In this document: piece by piece, positions 7,362-16,128 of the stretch
Numbering within the stretch: the stretch's first letter is position 1
Layout of the letters: every line of letters starts with the position of its first letter
Virus record (IMG/VR): IMGVR_UViG_3300021061_000045
Span: 1-30,605 of that record
Length of the DNA stretch: 30,605 bases
Strand: one strand, 5' to 3'
From: a virus
Notes under the pieces: model-generated
What the model was told of the DNA's origin: nothing
The model's database searches: none
The model's input: only the letters and a program-made list of their open reading frames with translations
Program-made: the position numbers and the translations under genes

Positions 7362-8797
7362 TATGCCTCCTCCATCGTATCAAACGACTCGATCACTTTG
7401 GCGATTGAAACCAGCGCATTGGACGAGCCGTAAATCTCCCATTGCCTATGGAGGTACGGTTTCCCGATGCTCCATTTCTCGACCGTTGCAAACGGGCGGG
7501 TCGACGTCGTCCCAAGGCCCACTTGCAGCGGCCCCGAGAACGTCCCCAGGTCATCCCGCCAGCGCATCAGGAAGAACGGCTCAGCGGTGTCCGTAGACTC
7601 CCCCCGCCTGACGTGAAACTGCACCTTCTGTGTCGCCTTTGTGCTGGCGTTCTCGTGGTCGACGAACCCCGAACGGGCCAGCCAGTGAATGGCCGTCCCC
7701 GAGTCGGTGTACGTGCTCAGGTCCAGCTTGGCGATGGTCCCGTCGGACAGCCCGACGAGGTTGACGTTCTTCTCGGGCCAATACACATGACTCTGGATCG
7801 TCAACCCCGCCCAGTTGCCGGATGACCAGCCACGCCACTCCGACCAGACTTTGGTCGTCATGTCGTACGCGAATGCCCGACCGTCCGTCGGGAACACCCA
7901 CAGCAGCAGATCGCGATCGTCGAGACGAACCCGCGAGCCCCAGCAGTCGGTGACGCTCGCGAGTTCAGCAACGAGGCGGTCCGTGGCTGGCGTGCCGATG
8001 GCCTCATAGGCCCGGCCATCCGACATGACGAACCGACGCCGGCTGTCGAGCCAGGCGAACTGCTCGTCGTGGCGGATGATGCTGTGCCGGGCCAGGCACC
8101 CAAGGTCCATATTGTTGATCGGCGCGAACACCTCGTTCGGGTCGGGTCCGTAGACCTGCAGAGTCTCGCTGCCCCAGACGAACAGTTCGCGCGCCGAGTC
8201 CCTGATGGCTACGATCTTGTCCGGGCGCGCCTCGGCCTCGCGGAAGTCCTCCGACGTCGTCCACGTCTCGTGGTTTCCGTCTCCCGGTGCCGACCAGTAG
8301 AAGAGCCCGCCCTCTCCCGCCTCCAGCGCCACCACTCGCTGGGTCATGACCAGTACATCGGTCACGAGCGCTGGAGGCGAGCCGCCCAGGAGCGCCGCCA
8401 AGCCGCTGCCGGTGTACTTCAGCATCGCCCCGCCGCCGGCCAGGATCACCTTGGTCCGAGTCGTCGTGATGCGCGGGCGCTCGGCGCCCTCGAGCTGCGT
8501 AGCCGTCGTGGAGTCGGACAGCGCCTCGACGTTCTGGTACGACGTCCAGGCGTACAGCTTCCGCGTGCCCGTCGAACTCTGCGTGACGTAGACCAGCTTG
8601 TTTTGCCAAACCGTCATGGCTACGACAGGGTTGGCGTCAGGCACGGTCGGCGGGAACTCGTCCCAGGCTGCAATGCCTGGACGTAGGCGCATCCCTCCCG
8701 CAGCGTCAACCAGCAGGTTGACGAGCGGCCCCCGCGACCCGGACAACTCGTCCAGGCCGGAATCGGGGCCGTTGAAAGGGATGGGCGCCGCGTCCAT
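7361..8797 (-). CDS. P22 gp10-like tail hub / packaged-DNA stabilisation protein
   Basis: A 478-residue protein resembling the P22 gp10 family, which closes the portal channel after packaging and forms the tail hub. Recognisable family features are the N-terminal peptide with NLLVDAAGGMRLRPGI (residues about 20-45), the RELFVWGSETLQVYGPDP block near 190-210, the CLARHSIIRHDEQFAWLDS block, and the FAYDMTTKVWSEWRGW repeat-like beta blade. The start ATG at 8795-8797 overlaps the tailspike stop as TAATG. A longer in-frame ATG at 8881 would overlap the tailspike by 85 bases and its extra residues look like noise. It sits with the gp4-like gene and tailspike, as expected for a P22-type tail. Confidence 0.75.
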   Translation of the reverse strand: MDAAPIPFNGPDSGLDELSGSRGPLVNLLVDAAGGMRLRPGIAAWDEFPPTVPDANPVVAMTVWQNKLVYVTQSSTGTRKLYAWTSYQNVEALSDSTTATQLEGAERPRITTTRTKVILAGGGAMLKYTGSGLAALLGGSPPALVTDVLVMTQRVVALEAGEGGLFYWSAPGDGNHETWTTSEDFREAEARPDKIVAIRDSARELFVWGSETLQVYGPDPNEVFAPINNMDLGCLARHSIIRHDEQFAWLDSRRRFVMSDGRAYEAIGTPATDRLVAELASVTDCWGSRVRLDDRDLLLWVFPTDGRAFAYDMTTKVWSEWRGWSSGNWAGLTIQSHVYWPEKNVNLVGLSDGTIAKLDLSTYTDSGTAIHWLARSGFVDHENASTKATQKVQFHVRRGESTDTAEPFFLMRWRDDLGTFSGPLQVGLGTTSTRPFATVEKWSIGKPYLHRQWEIYGSSNALVSIAKVIESFDTMEEA

Positions 8798-10443
8798 TAC
8801 CAGATATCGTTGCTCCCGGCGTTGTTCGGATAGCTGAAGGTCGCGCCGCCGTCTTCCTTGCCGATCTGAGTAGACAACCACTTGGACGAACTAGCCCGCC
8901 ACGTGAACCGGATGGCGACGTTCCCCGAAAAGTTCGAGGTCGGAAGATAGCCGAAGTACTGCGCATTCCATGTGAGCGCGACGCCCGCGCCGCTCTGGTT
9001 CGAGAGGACCAGTAGCATCGTCTGGCCGTCATGAAGCCCCGTCGTCGACGTGGCGCCGATGGTCAGAGCCGCAGTCGTCCGGCATACCTGCAGCTCGCCC
9101 AGCGATGGGTCGGGCGTGAAGGTGCCGCCGGCCTGTGCGGACCGGTTGCGCTTGAATACGTTACAGCGGGGCTGCGACTGCCACGCCCCGCCGTACTCGG
9201 CAAGCGTCCGCGTGCTGAAACTGTTCATCTCGTCGATGACGTCGGTCGCGCTGGCATTTGTCGTAAAGTCGGTCGTGTTCGTACCGACACGGCAGTTGAT
9301 GCAACCCGACCGAGCGACGGCCCCGACGCTGAAACCGGTAGTGCAGGCTCCTGCGATCGAATCGCGGGCGATGGTGTCGTCCGCGGTGAAGCTGAATCCG
9401 GTGCCGGTCGACGCGACGACCATACAGTCACGCGCATGGGCATGCTGTCCGCCCAGGACGAAACCGGTGCCAGTAGCAGCCGCGGCGATGCAGTGGTCGG
9501 CTAGCCCGTGCTTGCCCAGCGTGAACCCGACGCCGGCCGAGTTGCCGTCCGTCGAGTCGACCCGGCAATGGTGTAGCTCGCCGCGCTGGACCGTGGATGT
9601 CCAGGTGAAGCCCTTGCGGTGAAGCGACGTCACCACACGCTGACACACGACTCCGTCCCCCGATGTAACCGAGATGGCTGATCCCGTTGACGTGGTCGAG
9701 TGGGTGAGCGCCAGGTCGGAAATGACCATGTTGGCTTCGCCAGTGATGTTCACGGTCAGCAGCGTAATGGCCGCGCCAGTGCCCTTGATCTTGCTGGCCG
9801 TGGCGCCAAGCCCCATCAGCCAGATTCCGGCCGTGCTAGTCGACAGCCCCGCCGAACACGCGAACGTGCCCTTAGGCAGCAGACCGACGCCGCCGCCCTT
9901 GGCCGCGAGCCGGTCGAGAAGCTTCTGGAGCGCAACGTAGTCGTCGGCCGTCCCGTCTCCCTTGGCCACCTCGCCGTTGGCACCCTTGACATCGAACACC
10001 GAGACGAACCGCTCGGCGAGGACGTCGCGCAGAAGACGCGCGTTACCGCCGGTTGCCTCAAGGTACTTGAAGTCAGTCCCCATGAACGACGACAGAGCGG
10101 AAGTGAGCGCCGCATTGAGCGTCGTGGTCCCGCCCGCGCCCTGGCTGCCGTTCGATAGGGTGCCGGTAAGAAAGTTGTTGGCGACCTCGACCAACTCAGC
10201 GCGGCCGCCCTCGATGAAGCGGTCAACCTCCACGCCCGCGGCCGTCTTGACCACCACTTCGACGACCTGCTTTACCCAGAACTTCGCGCGCCCCGACGAG
10301 TTGAGCACCTGCTGCGCGGTCGTCAGCGTCGACGTCGCGGCGTAGTTGCTGTAGGCAGTGACCCGGCTGGTCGAGTTCGGCTCGTACAGCTCGTACGTGC
10401 CGGACGGCGCCTCGGGGTAGTAGATCCGGACGGTATAGGCCAT
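8797..10443 (-). CDS. Tailspike / tail fibre with pectate-lyase-type beta-helix
   Basis: A 548-residue protein. The N-terminal 120 residues look like a particle-binding and spacer part (MAYTVRIYYPEAPSGTYELY). Residues about 148-195 match the entry of pectate-lyase-3-type beta-helices: FDVKGANGEVAKGDGTADDY followed by ALQKLLDRLAAKGGGVGLLP and KGTF. Short repeating turns with buried Cys/Val and Asn/Thr/Asp follow to about 400 (HCIAAAATGTGFVLGG and similar), consistent with a right-handed parallel beta-helix. The last 100 residues form a separate beta domain. It probably binds or degrades host surface polysaccharide. The active-site residues cannot be identified. Start ATG overlaps the gp4-like stop as TGATG. 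Confidence 0.75.
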   Translation of the reverse strand: MAYTVRIYYPEAPSGTYELYEPNSTSRVTAYSNYAATSTLTTAQQVLNSSGRAKFWVKQVVEVVVKTAAGVEVDRFIEGGRAELVEVANNFLTGTLSNGSQGAGGTTTLNAALTSALSSFMGTDFKYLEATGGNARLLRDVLAERFVSVFDVKGANGEVAKGDGTADDYVALQKLLDRLAAKGGGVGLLPKGTFACSAGLSTSTAGIWLMGLGATASKIKGTGAAITLLTVNITGEANMVISDLALTHSTTSTGSAISVTSGDGVVCQRVVTSLHRKGFTWTSTVQRGELHHCRVDSTDGNSAGVGFTLGKHGLADHCIAAAATGTGFVLGGQHAHARDCMVVASTGTGFSFTADDTIARDSIAGACTTGFSVGAVARSGCINCRVGTNTTDFTTNASATDVIDEMNSFSTRTLAEYGGAWQSQPRCNVFKRNRSAQAGGTFTPDPSLGELQVCRTTAALTIGATSTTGLHDGQTMLLVLSNQSGAGVALTWNAQYFGYLPTSNFSGNVAIRFTWRASSSKWLSTQIGKEDGGATFSYPNNAGSNDIW

Positions 10444-11120
10444 CAGTAATCCCCCACGCAGAAGCGGATGCGGCCACGTTCGGTCTCATCCAGCATGGCT
10501 TTGTCCTTGTCCGGGTTGACGACCTTCATCAGGTACGCCGCGTGATTCAGCATCCCGGCCTTGACGGCGAACTCGTGGGCAAGCAGGTACGTGATCGTCT
10601 TGAGCCACTTGGGCTCGAGGTCCAGCGTCACGTTGCCCGTATCGGTGTCCCGCAGCTTGCGGTACTTCTGGTAGATGAAGGTGTACGCAGCGTCGCTCTT
10701 AACCGGAAAATTGACCGTGACGGTCCCGGCCGACGTTTTCTCTACGTAGAACTCCAGCGGGCGCGCGATTGTGGTCTTTGACGACCGGCGAAAGTAGTCG
10801 TCTCGGCTGATGCGCGTCGCCTCGCTGTCCACGTTCGACGAATCGCGCAGGTTAGCCACCGGACCGACGTCAACGGTATCGGCGTCGGCCGTAAAGCCCG
10901 TGTCGTTCGCCGCGACGGCCTTGGACACGCGCTCGACGGCCCGAACGATCAACCCCTCTTTCTGCAGGTCCAGGATGATGAGTTGCAGCGCCCGGGCGCC
11001 AAAAGCGATCTGATCGGCGTCCGCCGTGTGCCCGTCGTGGAGCTGGCGCGCGAGGCTCGCCGCCTGCGAGATGATCTGATCTCGCTGCATGTCGAACGTG
11101 GCCGTAGTGGAGACAGCCAT
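10443..11120 (-). CDS. P22 gp4-like head-to-tail adaptor
   Basis: A 225-residue protein. The N-terminal helices (about 8-60: IISQAASLARQLHDGHTADA, ALQLIILDLQKEGL) correspond to the gp4-type start in which a helical pair carries an L-x-L-x-D/E-L motif. The middle part resembles podovirus adaptor proteins: TRISRDDYFRRSSKTTIARP, then LEFYVEK, then VNFPVKSDAAYTFIYQKY. The C-terminus has PKWLKTITYLLAHEFAVKAG, the family's last helix. Such proteins form the ring under the portal and seal packaged DNA. The gene lies immediately upstream of the tailspike and hub genes. A TAATG overlap with 11120-12745 and GGGGAGG upstream of that junction show tight coupling. Confidence 0.65.
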   Translation of the reverse strand: MAVSTTATFDMQRDQIISQAASLARQLHDGHTADADQIAFGARALQLIILDLQKEGLIVRAVERVSKAVAANDTGFTADADTVDVGPVANLRDSSNVDSEATRISRDDYFRRSSKTTIARPLEFYVEKTSAGTVTVNFPVKSDAAYTFIYQKYRKLRDTDTGNVTLDLEPKWLKTITYLLAHEFAVKAGMLNHAAYLMKVVNPDKDKAMLDETERGRIRFCVGDY

Positions 11121-12745
11121 TATTCAAGCCTCCCCATGAACGCCTTTGGCTCTTGCCGGTAGAACGACCCGACCAACGCGGCATTTGTGACCGTCTCGAC
11201 GCGCGTCAGATTCGTGTTCGTGTACGGCTGCAGCGACAGCCCCGACTGGCCGAGCGTATTCAGTCGCAGGAACCGCTGCGGCAACGGGTCCTTGGTCGTC
11301 GGCTGAATGCTGCTCACCGCCTCCTTGGCCGTGCGAAACGCGGCGTTGTTCCTCGCGGACTGGATCGGAGCCAGCAACCCCGCGGCCGCCCAGTCGTACA
11401 GGGTCGATCCGTTCTTCTTCGTCGCCGCCAGCGGCGCCCCCTCTCGCACCAAAAGAACCGTTGACGGCGCCAGGGTCGGGTCGTAGTCGCCCTTGAGCCC
11501 TCGCCACAGTTGCGTCTGCTCGGTGTCGAGCGGGCTCGTGGCCTCGTAGTCCAACTCGTAGTCACTGTTGCTGGAGAACGTCATCAGCCAATCCCAGATG
11601 GACGTCACCTGAGACGACAGGCCATCCACCTCGTAGAGAGCGCGCAGGGCGGTCGACCAGTTGCGAGCGCCGATCGTGGTACCCGTGGCCAGCGGCCCAT
11701 TCAAGTACTCCCAGGACCCGCGGCCCGTCGGGTAGCTTTGAAAGAACGACCTCGGCGTCGTCGCCGAGAAGCCCTGGATGTTCGCGCCGTCGTCCGCCGA
11801 ATATTGCGCGGTGGACCAAAACGCCTTCGCCTCGCCGATGGCCGTGGACACCAGGGTCGCGCGGCTCGCGTTGAAAGGGACCGTGATGGTCGACGATCCG
11901 ATCGTCTCGTCACCAGCAATGTTCTTGAACAGCGTCAGGAACCAGACACCGATGAGGTCGCCAGGGAAGTACTTGTGGTCCCAGGTCCCGCCCGTCGTGA
12001 TGCTGAAGGTCCACGCGCCCCAGTGCTTCGGCACCAGCCCAGCCGCATCGGCCGAGCTGAAACCAGAAGAGAGCAGGTCGCCGCATTGGGCGCTGCGCAG
12101 GAACCACGCGGTGGCACGCGCAGCCGCCAGGTGCTTCGCCTTGCCGTGGACCTGATAGGCGCGCAGCAGAGCAATGCCCGCCAGCGAGCTCGTGGACGTG
12201 AAGTACGACGATCCGATGGAGAACGCACCCCACTGCAGGGCGTCGTCCGTATACGTCGTCTTGCCTGGCCCGCCGACTTGGTTATCGTAGAGCCAGTCGG
12301 CCAGCTCGAGCAGCTTCGCCTTCGCGCGCGTGATCCAGTGCGGCGGCCGCTGGTTCTCCGCGATGAGGTCGTACAGGTACCAGCAGGCTAGCGCCGCGTC
12401 CTGGACGCTCGTCGTTCCCGTGCGGGCTCCGCTCACCGTCTGGTCTACAGACCCATACGGCGCAGTGTCGCAGATGAAGTTGAAGAGATACCCTTCCTCT
12501 GCCTCCCACGTATCGCGCCCGTCGCGCGGCTTCGGCGATGGTACTGGCCGATCGCTGCGTGGCGTCCGCCGGGCGTTGATGCGGTCGAGTTCGGGAATGG
12601 TCCGCATGCCCTTGTGGTCGCTGCAGATCCAAACGCCATCCACGCCCTTGACGTCGAACTGGACGGGCGCCGTCTTCCACGATCCGCAAATGTCGCAGAC
12701 CCGCCGCCAGGTGCCTGGGCGGTACTCCTGGATGAGCACCGCCAT
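11120..12745 (-). CDS. Zinc-ribbon protein with helical-repeat (toroid-like) domain, unknown role
   Basis: A 541-residue protein. Residues 17-44 contain a CxxC-x20-CxxH pattern (C17, C20, C41, H44), likely a small zinc site. A Pro/Arg-rich linker (about 55-75) follows. From about 110 on, pairs of hydrophobic helices alternate with aromatic loops (DAALACWYLYDLIAENQRPP, ALQWGAFSIGSSYFTSTSSL, GDLIGVWFLTLFKNIAG, STALRALYEVDGL). This suggests an alpha/alpha-toroid fold like that of many polysaccharide lyases and six-hairpin glycosidases. The fold call is pattern-based and uncertain. It lies between capsid beta-helix genes and the gp4-like adaptor, so it is probably virion-associated, perhaps acting on host surface glycans. 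Confidence 0.5.
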   Translation of the reverse strand: MAVLIQEYRPGTWRRVCDICGSWKTAPVQFDVKGVDGVWICSDHKGMRTIPELDRINARRTPRSDRPVPSPKPRDGRDTWEAEEGYLFNFICDTAPYGSVDQTVSGARTGTTSVQDAALACWYLYDLIAENQRPPHWITRAKAKLLELADWLYDNQVGGPGKTTYTDDALQWGAFSIGSSYFTSTSSLAGIALLRAYQVHGKAKHLAAARATAWFLRSAQCGDLLSSGFSSADAAGLVPKHWGAWTFSITTGGTWDHKYFPGDLIGVWFLTLFKNIAGDETIGSSTITVPFNASRATLVSTAIGEAKAFWSTAQYSADDGANIQGFSATTPRSFFQSYPTGRGSWEYLNGPLATGTTIGARNWSTALRALYEVDGLSSQVTSIWDWLMTFSSNSDYELDYEATSPLDTEQTQLWRGLKGDYDPTLAPSTVLLVREGAPLAATKKNGSTLYDWAAAGLLAPIQSARNNAAFRTAKEAVSSIQPTTKDPLPQRFLRLNTLGQSGLSLQPYTNTNLTRVETVTNAALVGSFYRQEPKAFMGRLE

Positions 12746-13566
12746 CAGATGATCCTTGCGCTCCCGCTCTTGTTGCGAAGCAGGAAGGTAACCGGCGTGC
12801 TCGACCCCGTATCGATGTCTGAGTCATTCAGCAGGTCGATATTCAGCATCAATAGCCGCGTCACCGCTGCGCTGCACTTGATGACGTAGGGATTCGACCA
12901 GCCAGACGACCCGCCGTCGAACACCACTGCGTCGGCGTCGTTCGGGCCGCCGATCACTAGGTTGTTCATCGCGTTGCTGACCAAGATCCCGGTCGCCGGC
13001 TGACTCGACACGCTGCCGCTCGTGGACGAGAACGTCGTCCCCTTCACCAGCGCCTCACCAGCTCCCGTGATGTATTCAATGCACTCGGCGGTATCGTTCG
13101 TGCCGCACTCGAACAAGCAGTCTTCAACCCGCGTGCCTACCGAAGCGATGCGGATGCGACTGTTGGGCGCCGTGGTCGACGCTGGGAAGTACAGGTTGCA
13201 GAACCACACCCCCGCGGCCGTGACGTCGAACATATCGATAGCACCGCCGCAGATGAACTGCGGGCGGCTCGACCCGGTCCCCTCGCCGTACACGTGAATC
13301 CCGGCCTTGTTGAAGGTCTGCGCAGCGGTCAACGTTTCCGTATGACCTGACAGGCAGACGATGATGTCACCGGCCGAGGCGTTGGTATGCGCCTGGGCAA
13401 GCGAGGCGAGTGGCCGGATGCGCTCCTTACCGCGTGGCGAGGCAGCATCCGATCCGTCCTTGTGGACGTACCAGATCGCACCCGTCATGGCGAGCGGGCT
13501 GCGGGTCGTTACTCCGTAGCCCGATGTGCCGCCGATGCCGTTGAGGTATGCGGGTAGGGTGGCCAT
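12745..13566 (-). CDS. Beta-helix capsid-associated protein, copy 2
   Basis: A 273-residue protein related to the product of 13651-14583. Both share a block GD-x-(I/V)-VCL-x-GH-(T/S)-E (here GDIIVCLSGHTETLTAA, residues about 68-84), and further on G-x-G-(T/S)-x-RP-x-F (GEGTGSSRPQF). Downstream the sequence is a run of short beta-strands and turns (RVEDCLFECG, ATGILVSNAMNNLVIGGPND) as in right-handed beta-helices. Position next to the major capsid protein suggests a head decoration or fibre. The product is about 37 residues shorter than its neighbour. ATG follows GGAGAGTGA. An unprocessed enzymatic tailspike is less likely given the short length. Confidence 0.6.
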   Translation of the reverse strand: MATLPAYLNGIGGTSGYGVTTRSPLAMTGAIWYVHKDGSDAASPRGKERIRPLASLAQAHTNASAGDIIVCLSGHTETLTAAQTFNKAGIHVYGEGTGSSRPQFICGGAIDMFDVTAAGVWFCNLYFPASTTAPNSRIRIASVGTRVEDCLFECGTNDTAECIEYITGAGEALVKGTTFSSTSGSVSSQPATGILVSNAMNNLVIGGPNDADAVVFDGGSSGWSNPYVIKCSAAVTRLLMLNIDLLNDSDIDTGSSTPVTFLLRNKSGSARII

Positions 13567-13650
13567 TCACTCTCCGATAGGCGCCCCTCGTTCCCTGAGA
13601 GCCGCCAAGGAGAGGTTGAACGGCCCCCAAGGCCCGAGAGGCAAACTTGC

Positions 13651-14583
13651 TTACGTCGCCGCTGCAGCCGGCGCGAGAACCGCCGACTTCTTCGCCTCGT
13701 CGATCGAGTAGTTCTCTCCGCACACGACGAGCGCCCCAGCGCCGAACGTGATGCCCTGGGCAGACGCCGTGCCGTCGTTCTTGGTGCCGAGGTAGTTCCG
13801 CACCACGATGCCGTCGCAGGCGACGTTGTCGAACACGATGCACGCCGTGGACGACGTGTGCGTGTTGTAGATGATGTTGTCGCGGATGACCATCTCGAGC
13901 GCCGCCACGGTGACGTGGATGAGCCCGTTGGCAGCCGTAGCCGACGCCACCATTTCGTTGTCGAAGATGCGGAGTCGTGACGGCACCGTCCCGCCGACCA
14001 CCTTGATCCCGTCGGTCACGTTGTGCGTGGCCGTGCCGTAGACCCAGTTGCGGGAGATGGTGCAGTCGGTCGCCGCCGAACCCACCTCGATCGCGATAGT
14101 GGCCTTGTTGCTCGCCCCGCTCGCGACCTGGATGTGGTTGTCGTCCAGCGTGACGCCAGCGCCGGTGATGTCGATGGCCTTCGTGACGCCGTTGGCGCCC
14201 TCGAGACGGAGCCGAAGCCCCGCCACGATGGTGTTGGCGTTGTTGAGCGCCCACTGGCTGCCGGCCGCCGTCCAACGGAACGTCGGGCGGTTCGTGCCGT
14301 GGCCGATGCCGATGATGGCCACCCCGTCGTCCAGGTTGTCCAGCATCGTCGCGTCCGCGACGCTCTCCGAGTGGCCCGGCAGGCAGACGACCGCGTCACC
14401 TGGCCCTAGGTCCGCGTCGGCCAGAGCCGCTGCCAGCGTTGCGTACGGCGTGTCGAACTCGCCATAGCCCGCCAGCGTGCCAGAGGCATTGCCGACGAAC
14501 TTGACGTCGCCGATGACGCCGTACTTCGCAAGCGCCTGCTCGACGATAGGCCGGAGCCCGATGTAGTTCGTGGTGGTTCCCAT
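13651..14583 (-). CDS. Beta-helix capsid-associated protein, copy 1
   Basis: A 310-residue protein. A helical N-terminal part (TNYIGLRPIVEQALAKYGVI) is followed by a beta-helix cap (PYATLAAALADADLGPGDAV, then VCLPGHSESV at about 68-77). A long repeat of short strands follows (ITGAGVTLDDNHIQV, TDCTISRNWVYGT, LRIFDNEMVA, MVIRDNIIYNTHT), each turn roughly 20-25 residues with I/V at the core and N/D in turns. This is the signature of a right-handed parallel beta-helix. Its place directly downstream of the major capsid gene implies a head decoration or capsid-fibre protein. An 84-base gap separates it from the shorter paralogue; I see only a ribosome-binding site there. Confidence 0.65.
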   Translation of the reverse strand: MGTTTNYIGLRPIVEQALAKYGVIGDVKFVGNASGTLAGYGEFDTPYATLAAALADADLGPGDAVVCLPGHSESVADATMLDNLDDGVAIIGIGHGTNRPTFRWTAAGSQWALNNANTIVAGLRLRLEGANGVTKAIDITGAGVTLDDNHIQVASGASNKATIAIEVGSAATDCTISRNWVYGTATHNVTDGIKVVGGTVPSRLRIFDNEMVASATAANGLIHVTVAALEMVIRDNIIYNTHTSSTACIVFDNVACDGIVVRNYLGTKNDGTASAQGITFGAGALVVCGENYSIDEAKKSAVLAPAAAAT

Positions 14584-14595
14584 GGTCGCCCCCGG

Positions 14596-15501
14596 CTAGG
14601 CGTTGACGCCGATGAGCCCGCGCGGATCGAAGCAATCCATCGCGAACATCTCGTAGCCGTCGTAGACCTTGTTGCGCTGGCTCTCGACCGAGTACTCCTT
14701 GAACTCGGGCCGAGCGGTCCAGATGCAGTGCAGGCCGTGCTTGTGGTTCGTCACCACGAACCAGTTGGTGACCGACGCGAAGAACGGGTTGCCCTGTACC
14801 CGCACCTTGCCCTTGAGGGTGTTGTAGGTGTGATTGGCCGTGTCGTTCTGCAGCGGCGACATCGTGATCCGCTCGGCCGTCTCGATCTTGTCCGAGTGGA
14901 CCAGCAGGATTTCCGGCTGGACGCCCATCGGGTAGCCGTTGCCACCGGGCATCGTCCGGCAGAGCTGCATGATCTGCTCGAGCGAGCTGTGAGACAGCGC
15001 CGCATCCGCGCTCGGGCGGTTCGCAAACGTACCGCCCTTGGCCAGCTTGTGAGCCGTCGAGCAGAGCGCCACGCCGTCCGTGGTCGCCACCGCCGCGTTC
15101 GCGTCGAACGCATCGGCGAAGACCTGGGCCGCCTTGATCTCCTGGGCCAGTCGCAGCGCTTCCGCGATGCTCTCCGACCCCATGATGGCCTCCCGGTACT
15201 TGTTGAACCGGATGGCCTCCTCGGAGACCGGCATCATGACGGCGTAAGCGGTCTGGTAAATCCGCTTGCCGTACCCCTGCTGGATGACGTCGACCGCCAT
15301 TTGGGCGCCCTGCTTCTTCTCGGGCGCCGGTCCCAGCCCCGCATACTCCTGGATGTCCTCGAACAGGTCCTTGGAGTTGATCTCCTTGAACCCGCAGTCC
15401 TTCCAGATGGGCTTTTTCGCGGTCTCGTTGCGGAACGCGACGAGCAGCGTCTCCTTGAGAGCCGCGTTGATGTTGCCTGTGAGAACGACCGTGTTAGCCA
15501 T
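14596..15501 (-). CDS. Major capsid protein, HK97 fold
   Basis: A 301-residue protein with the layout of HK97-fold capsid proteins close to the Mu gpT/podovirus-like group. It has an N-terminal helix (NINAALKETLLVAFRNETAK), an E-loop-type region (about 48-80, KQGAQMAVDVIQQGYGKRIY), and the segment DGVALCSTAHKLAKGGTFAN with NRPSADAALSHSSLEQIM, which closely resembles capsid proteins that read GxxLFSTxHP and then LSxAxLE. Then comes the P-domain part with PEILLVHSDKIETAERI and a C-terminal aromatic beta block. The ATG follows AGAGGAGCTGAACC. It is flanked by decoration-type and beta-helix genes. No N-terminal prohead-cleavage site or protease gene is evident nearby. Confidence 0.75.
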   Translation of the reverse strand: MANTVVLTGNINAALKETLLVAFRNETAKKPIWKDCGFKEINSKDLFEDIQEYAGLGPAPEKKQGAQMAVDVIQQGYGKRIYQTAYAVMMPVSEEAIRFNKYREAIMGSESIAEALRLAQEIKAAQVFADAFDANAAVATTDGVALCSTAHKLAKGGTFANRPSADAALSHSSLEQIMQLCRTMPGGNGYPMGVQPEILLVHSDKIETAERITMSPLQNDTANHTYNTLKGKVRVQGNPFFASVTNWFVVTNHKHGLHCIWTARPEFKEYSVESQRNKVYDGYEMFAMDCFDPRGLIGVNA

Positions 15502-15513
15502 GGTTCAGCTCCT

Positions 15514-16125
15514 CTAGACGCCAGTGGTGGAGAAGGTGCCAGGCCACGCATCCGTCTCGTTGGCGACAACGAGGTACTTGGCCCGAGTGACCGTCACGTT
15601 GTTCGGCGTCGCGTCCGAGATGCCGATGATTCGCCAGCCGGCCGCGCCCGTACCGTGGGTCGAGATGTCGAGCACCGCAGCGCTGCGGCCGCTCACCGTG
15701 TCACCGGTGCCGGTCGCATGGTCGCAGTTCTCCCAGATGAGCTCGCGCGCCGCCGCAACCGTCGTGATGGACGTGCCCTCGTCGGCGTCGACCTCGAAGA
15801 TGGTGTAGGGCGTGGCGGCGATGCAGTGGGCCTGCGACCGCAGGTAGTCCTGCGTGTAGGTCGTAGACGCCGGGATGTGATTGCTCTCCTCGAGCTTCCC
15901 GCTCTTGTTGTACTGGCAGCGCGCAACGACACCCCAGATCGCCTGGCCAGCAGCCGCGACGTCTACCGAGCCATCGCTGACGCAGTTGACCGGGTCGCCG
16001 CAAAACACCGCCGTGCCATATGCACTCGCAACCTGGCGCTCGAGCAGTCGAGGGACGATGTTCTCGCCGAACACGCTCCCCCAGTAACGGAAGCCGCCGA
16101 TTGTCTTGTTCGTGAATCCAGCCAT
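15514..16125 (-). CDS. Head decoration / cement-type protein
   Basis: A 203-residue protein encoded immediately upstream of the major capsid gene. Its N-terminus (MAGFTNKTIGGFRYWGSVFG) is followed by beta-rich Gly/Ala/Thr segments such as DGSVDVAAAGQAIWGVVARC, the style of phage head-stabilising proteins that carry a G-x-I-x-G-V turn. Four Cys residues are present, which is unusual for such proteins. The ATG lies 8 bases after GGGAGGAG. Position between the AT-hook protein/scaffold and the capsid protein supports a head role. The precise location on the capsid is an inference. Confidence 0.55.
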   Translation of the reverse strand: MAGFTNKTIGGFRYWGSVFGENIVPRLLERQVASAYGTAVFCGDPVNCVSDGSVDVAAAGQAIWGVVARCQYNKSGKLEESNHIPASTTYTQDYLRSQAHCIAATPYTIFEVDADEGTSITTVAAARELIWENCDHATGTGDTVSGRSAAVLDISTHGTGAAGWRIIGISDATPNNVTVTRAKYLVVANETDAWPGTFSTTGV

Positions 16126-16128
16126 TGG

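Noticed and set aside
6228-7433. 401-residue plus-strand ORF opposite an ejection-type gene
   Set aside because: Same reason: Leu/Arg/Val-rich noise antisense to a gene with a strong ribosome-binding site and coherent helical product.
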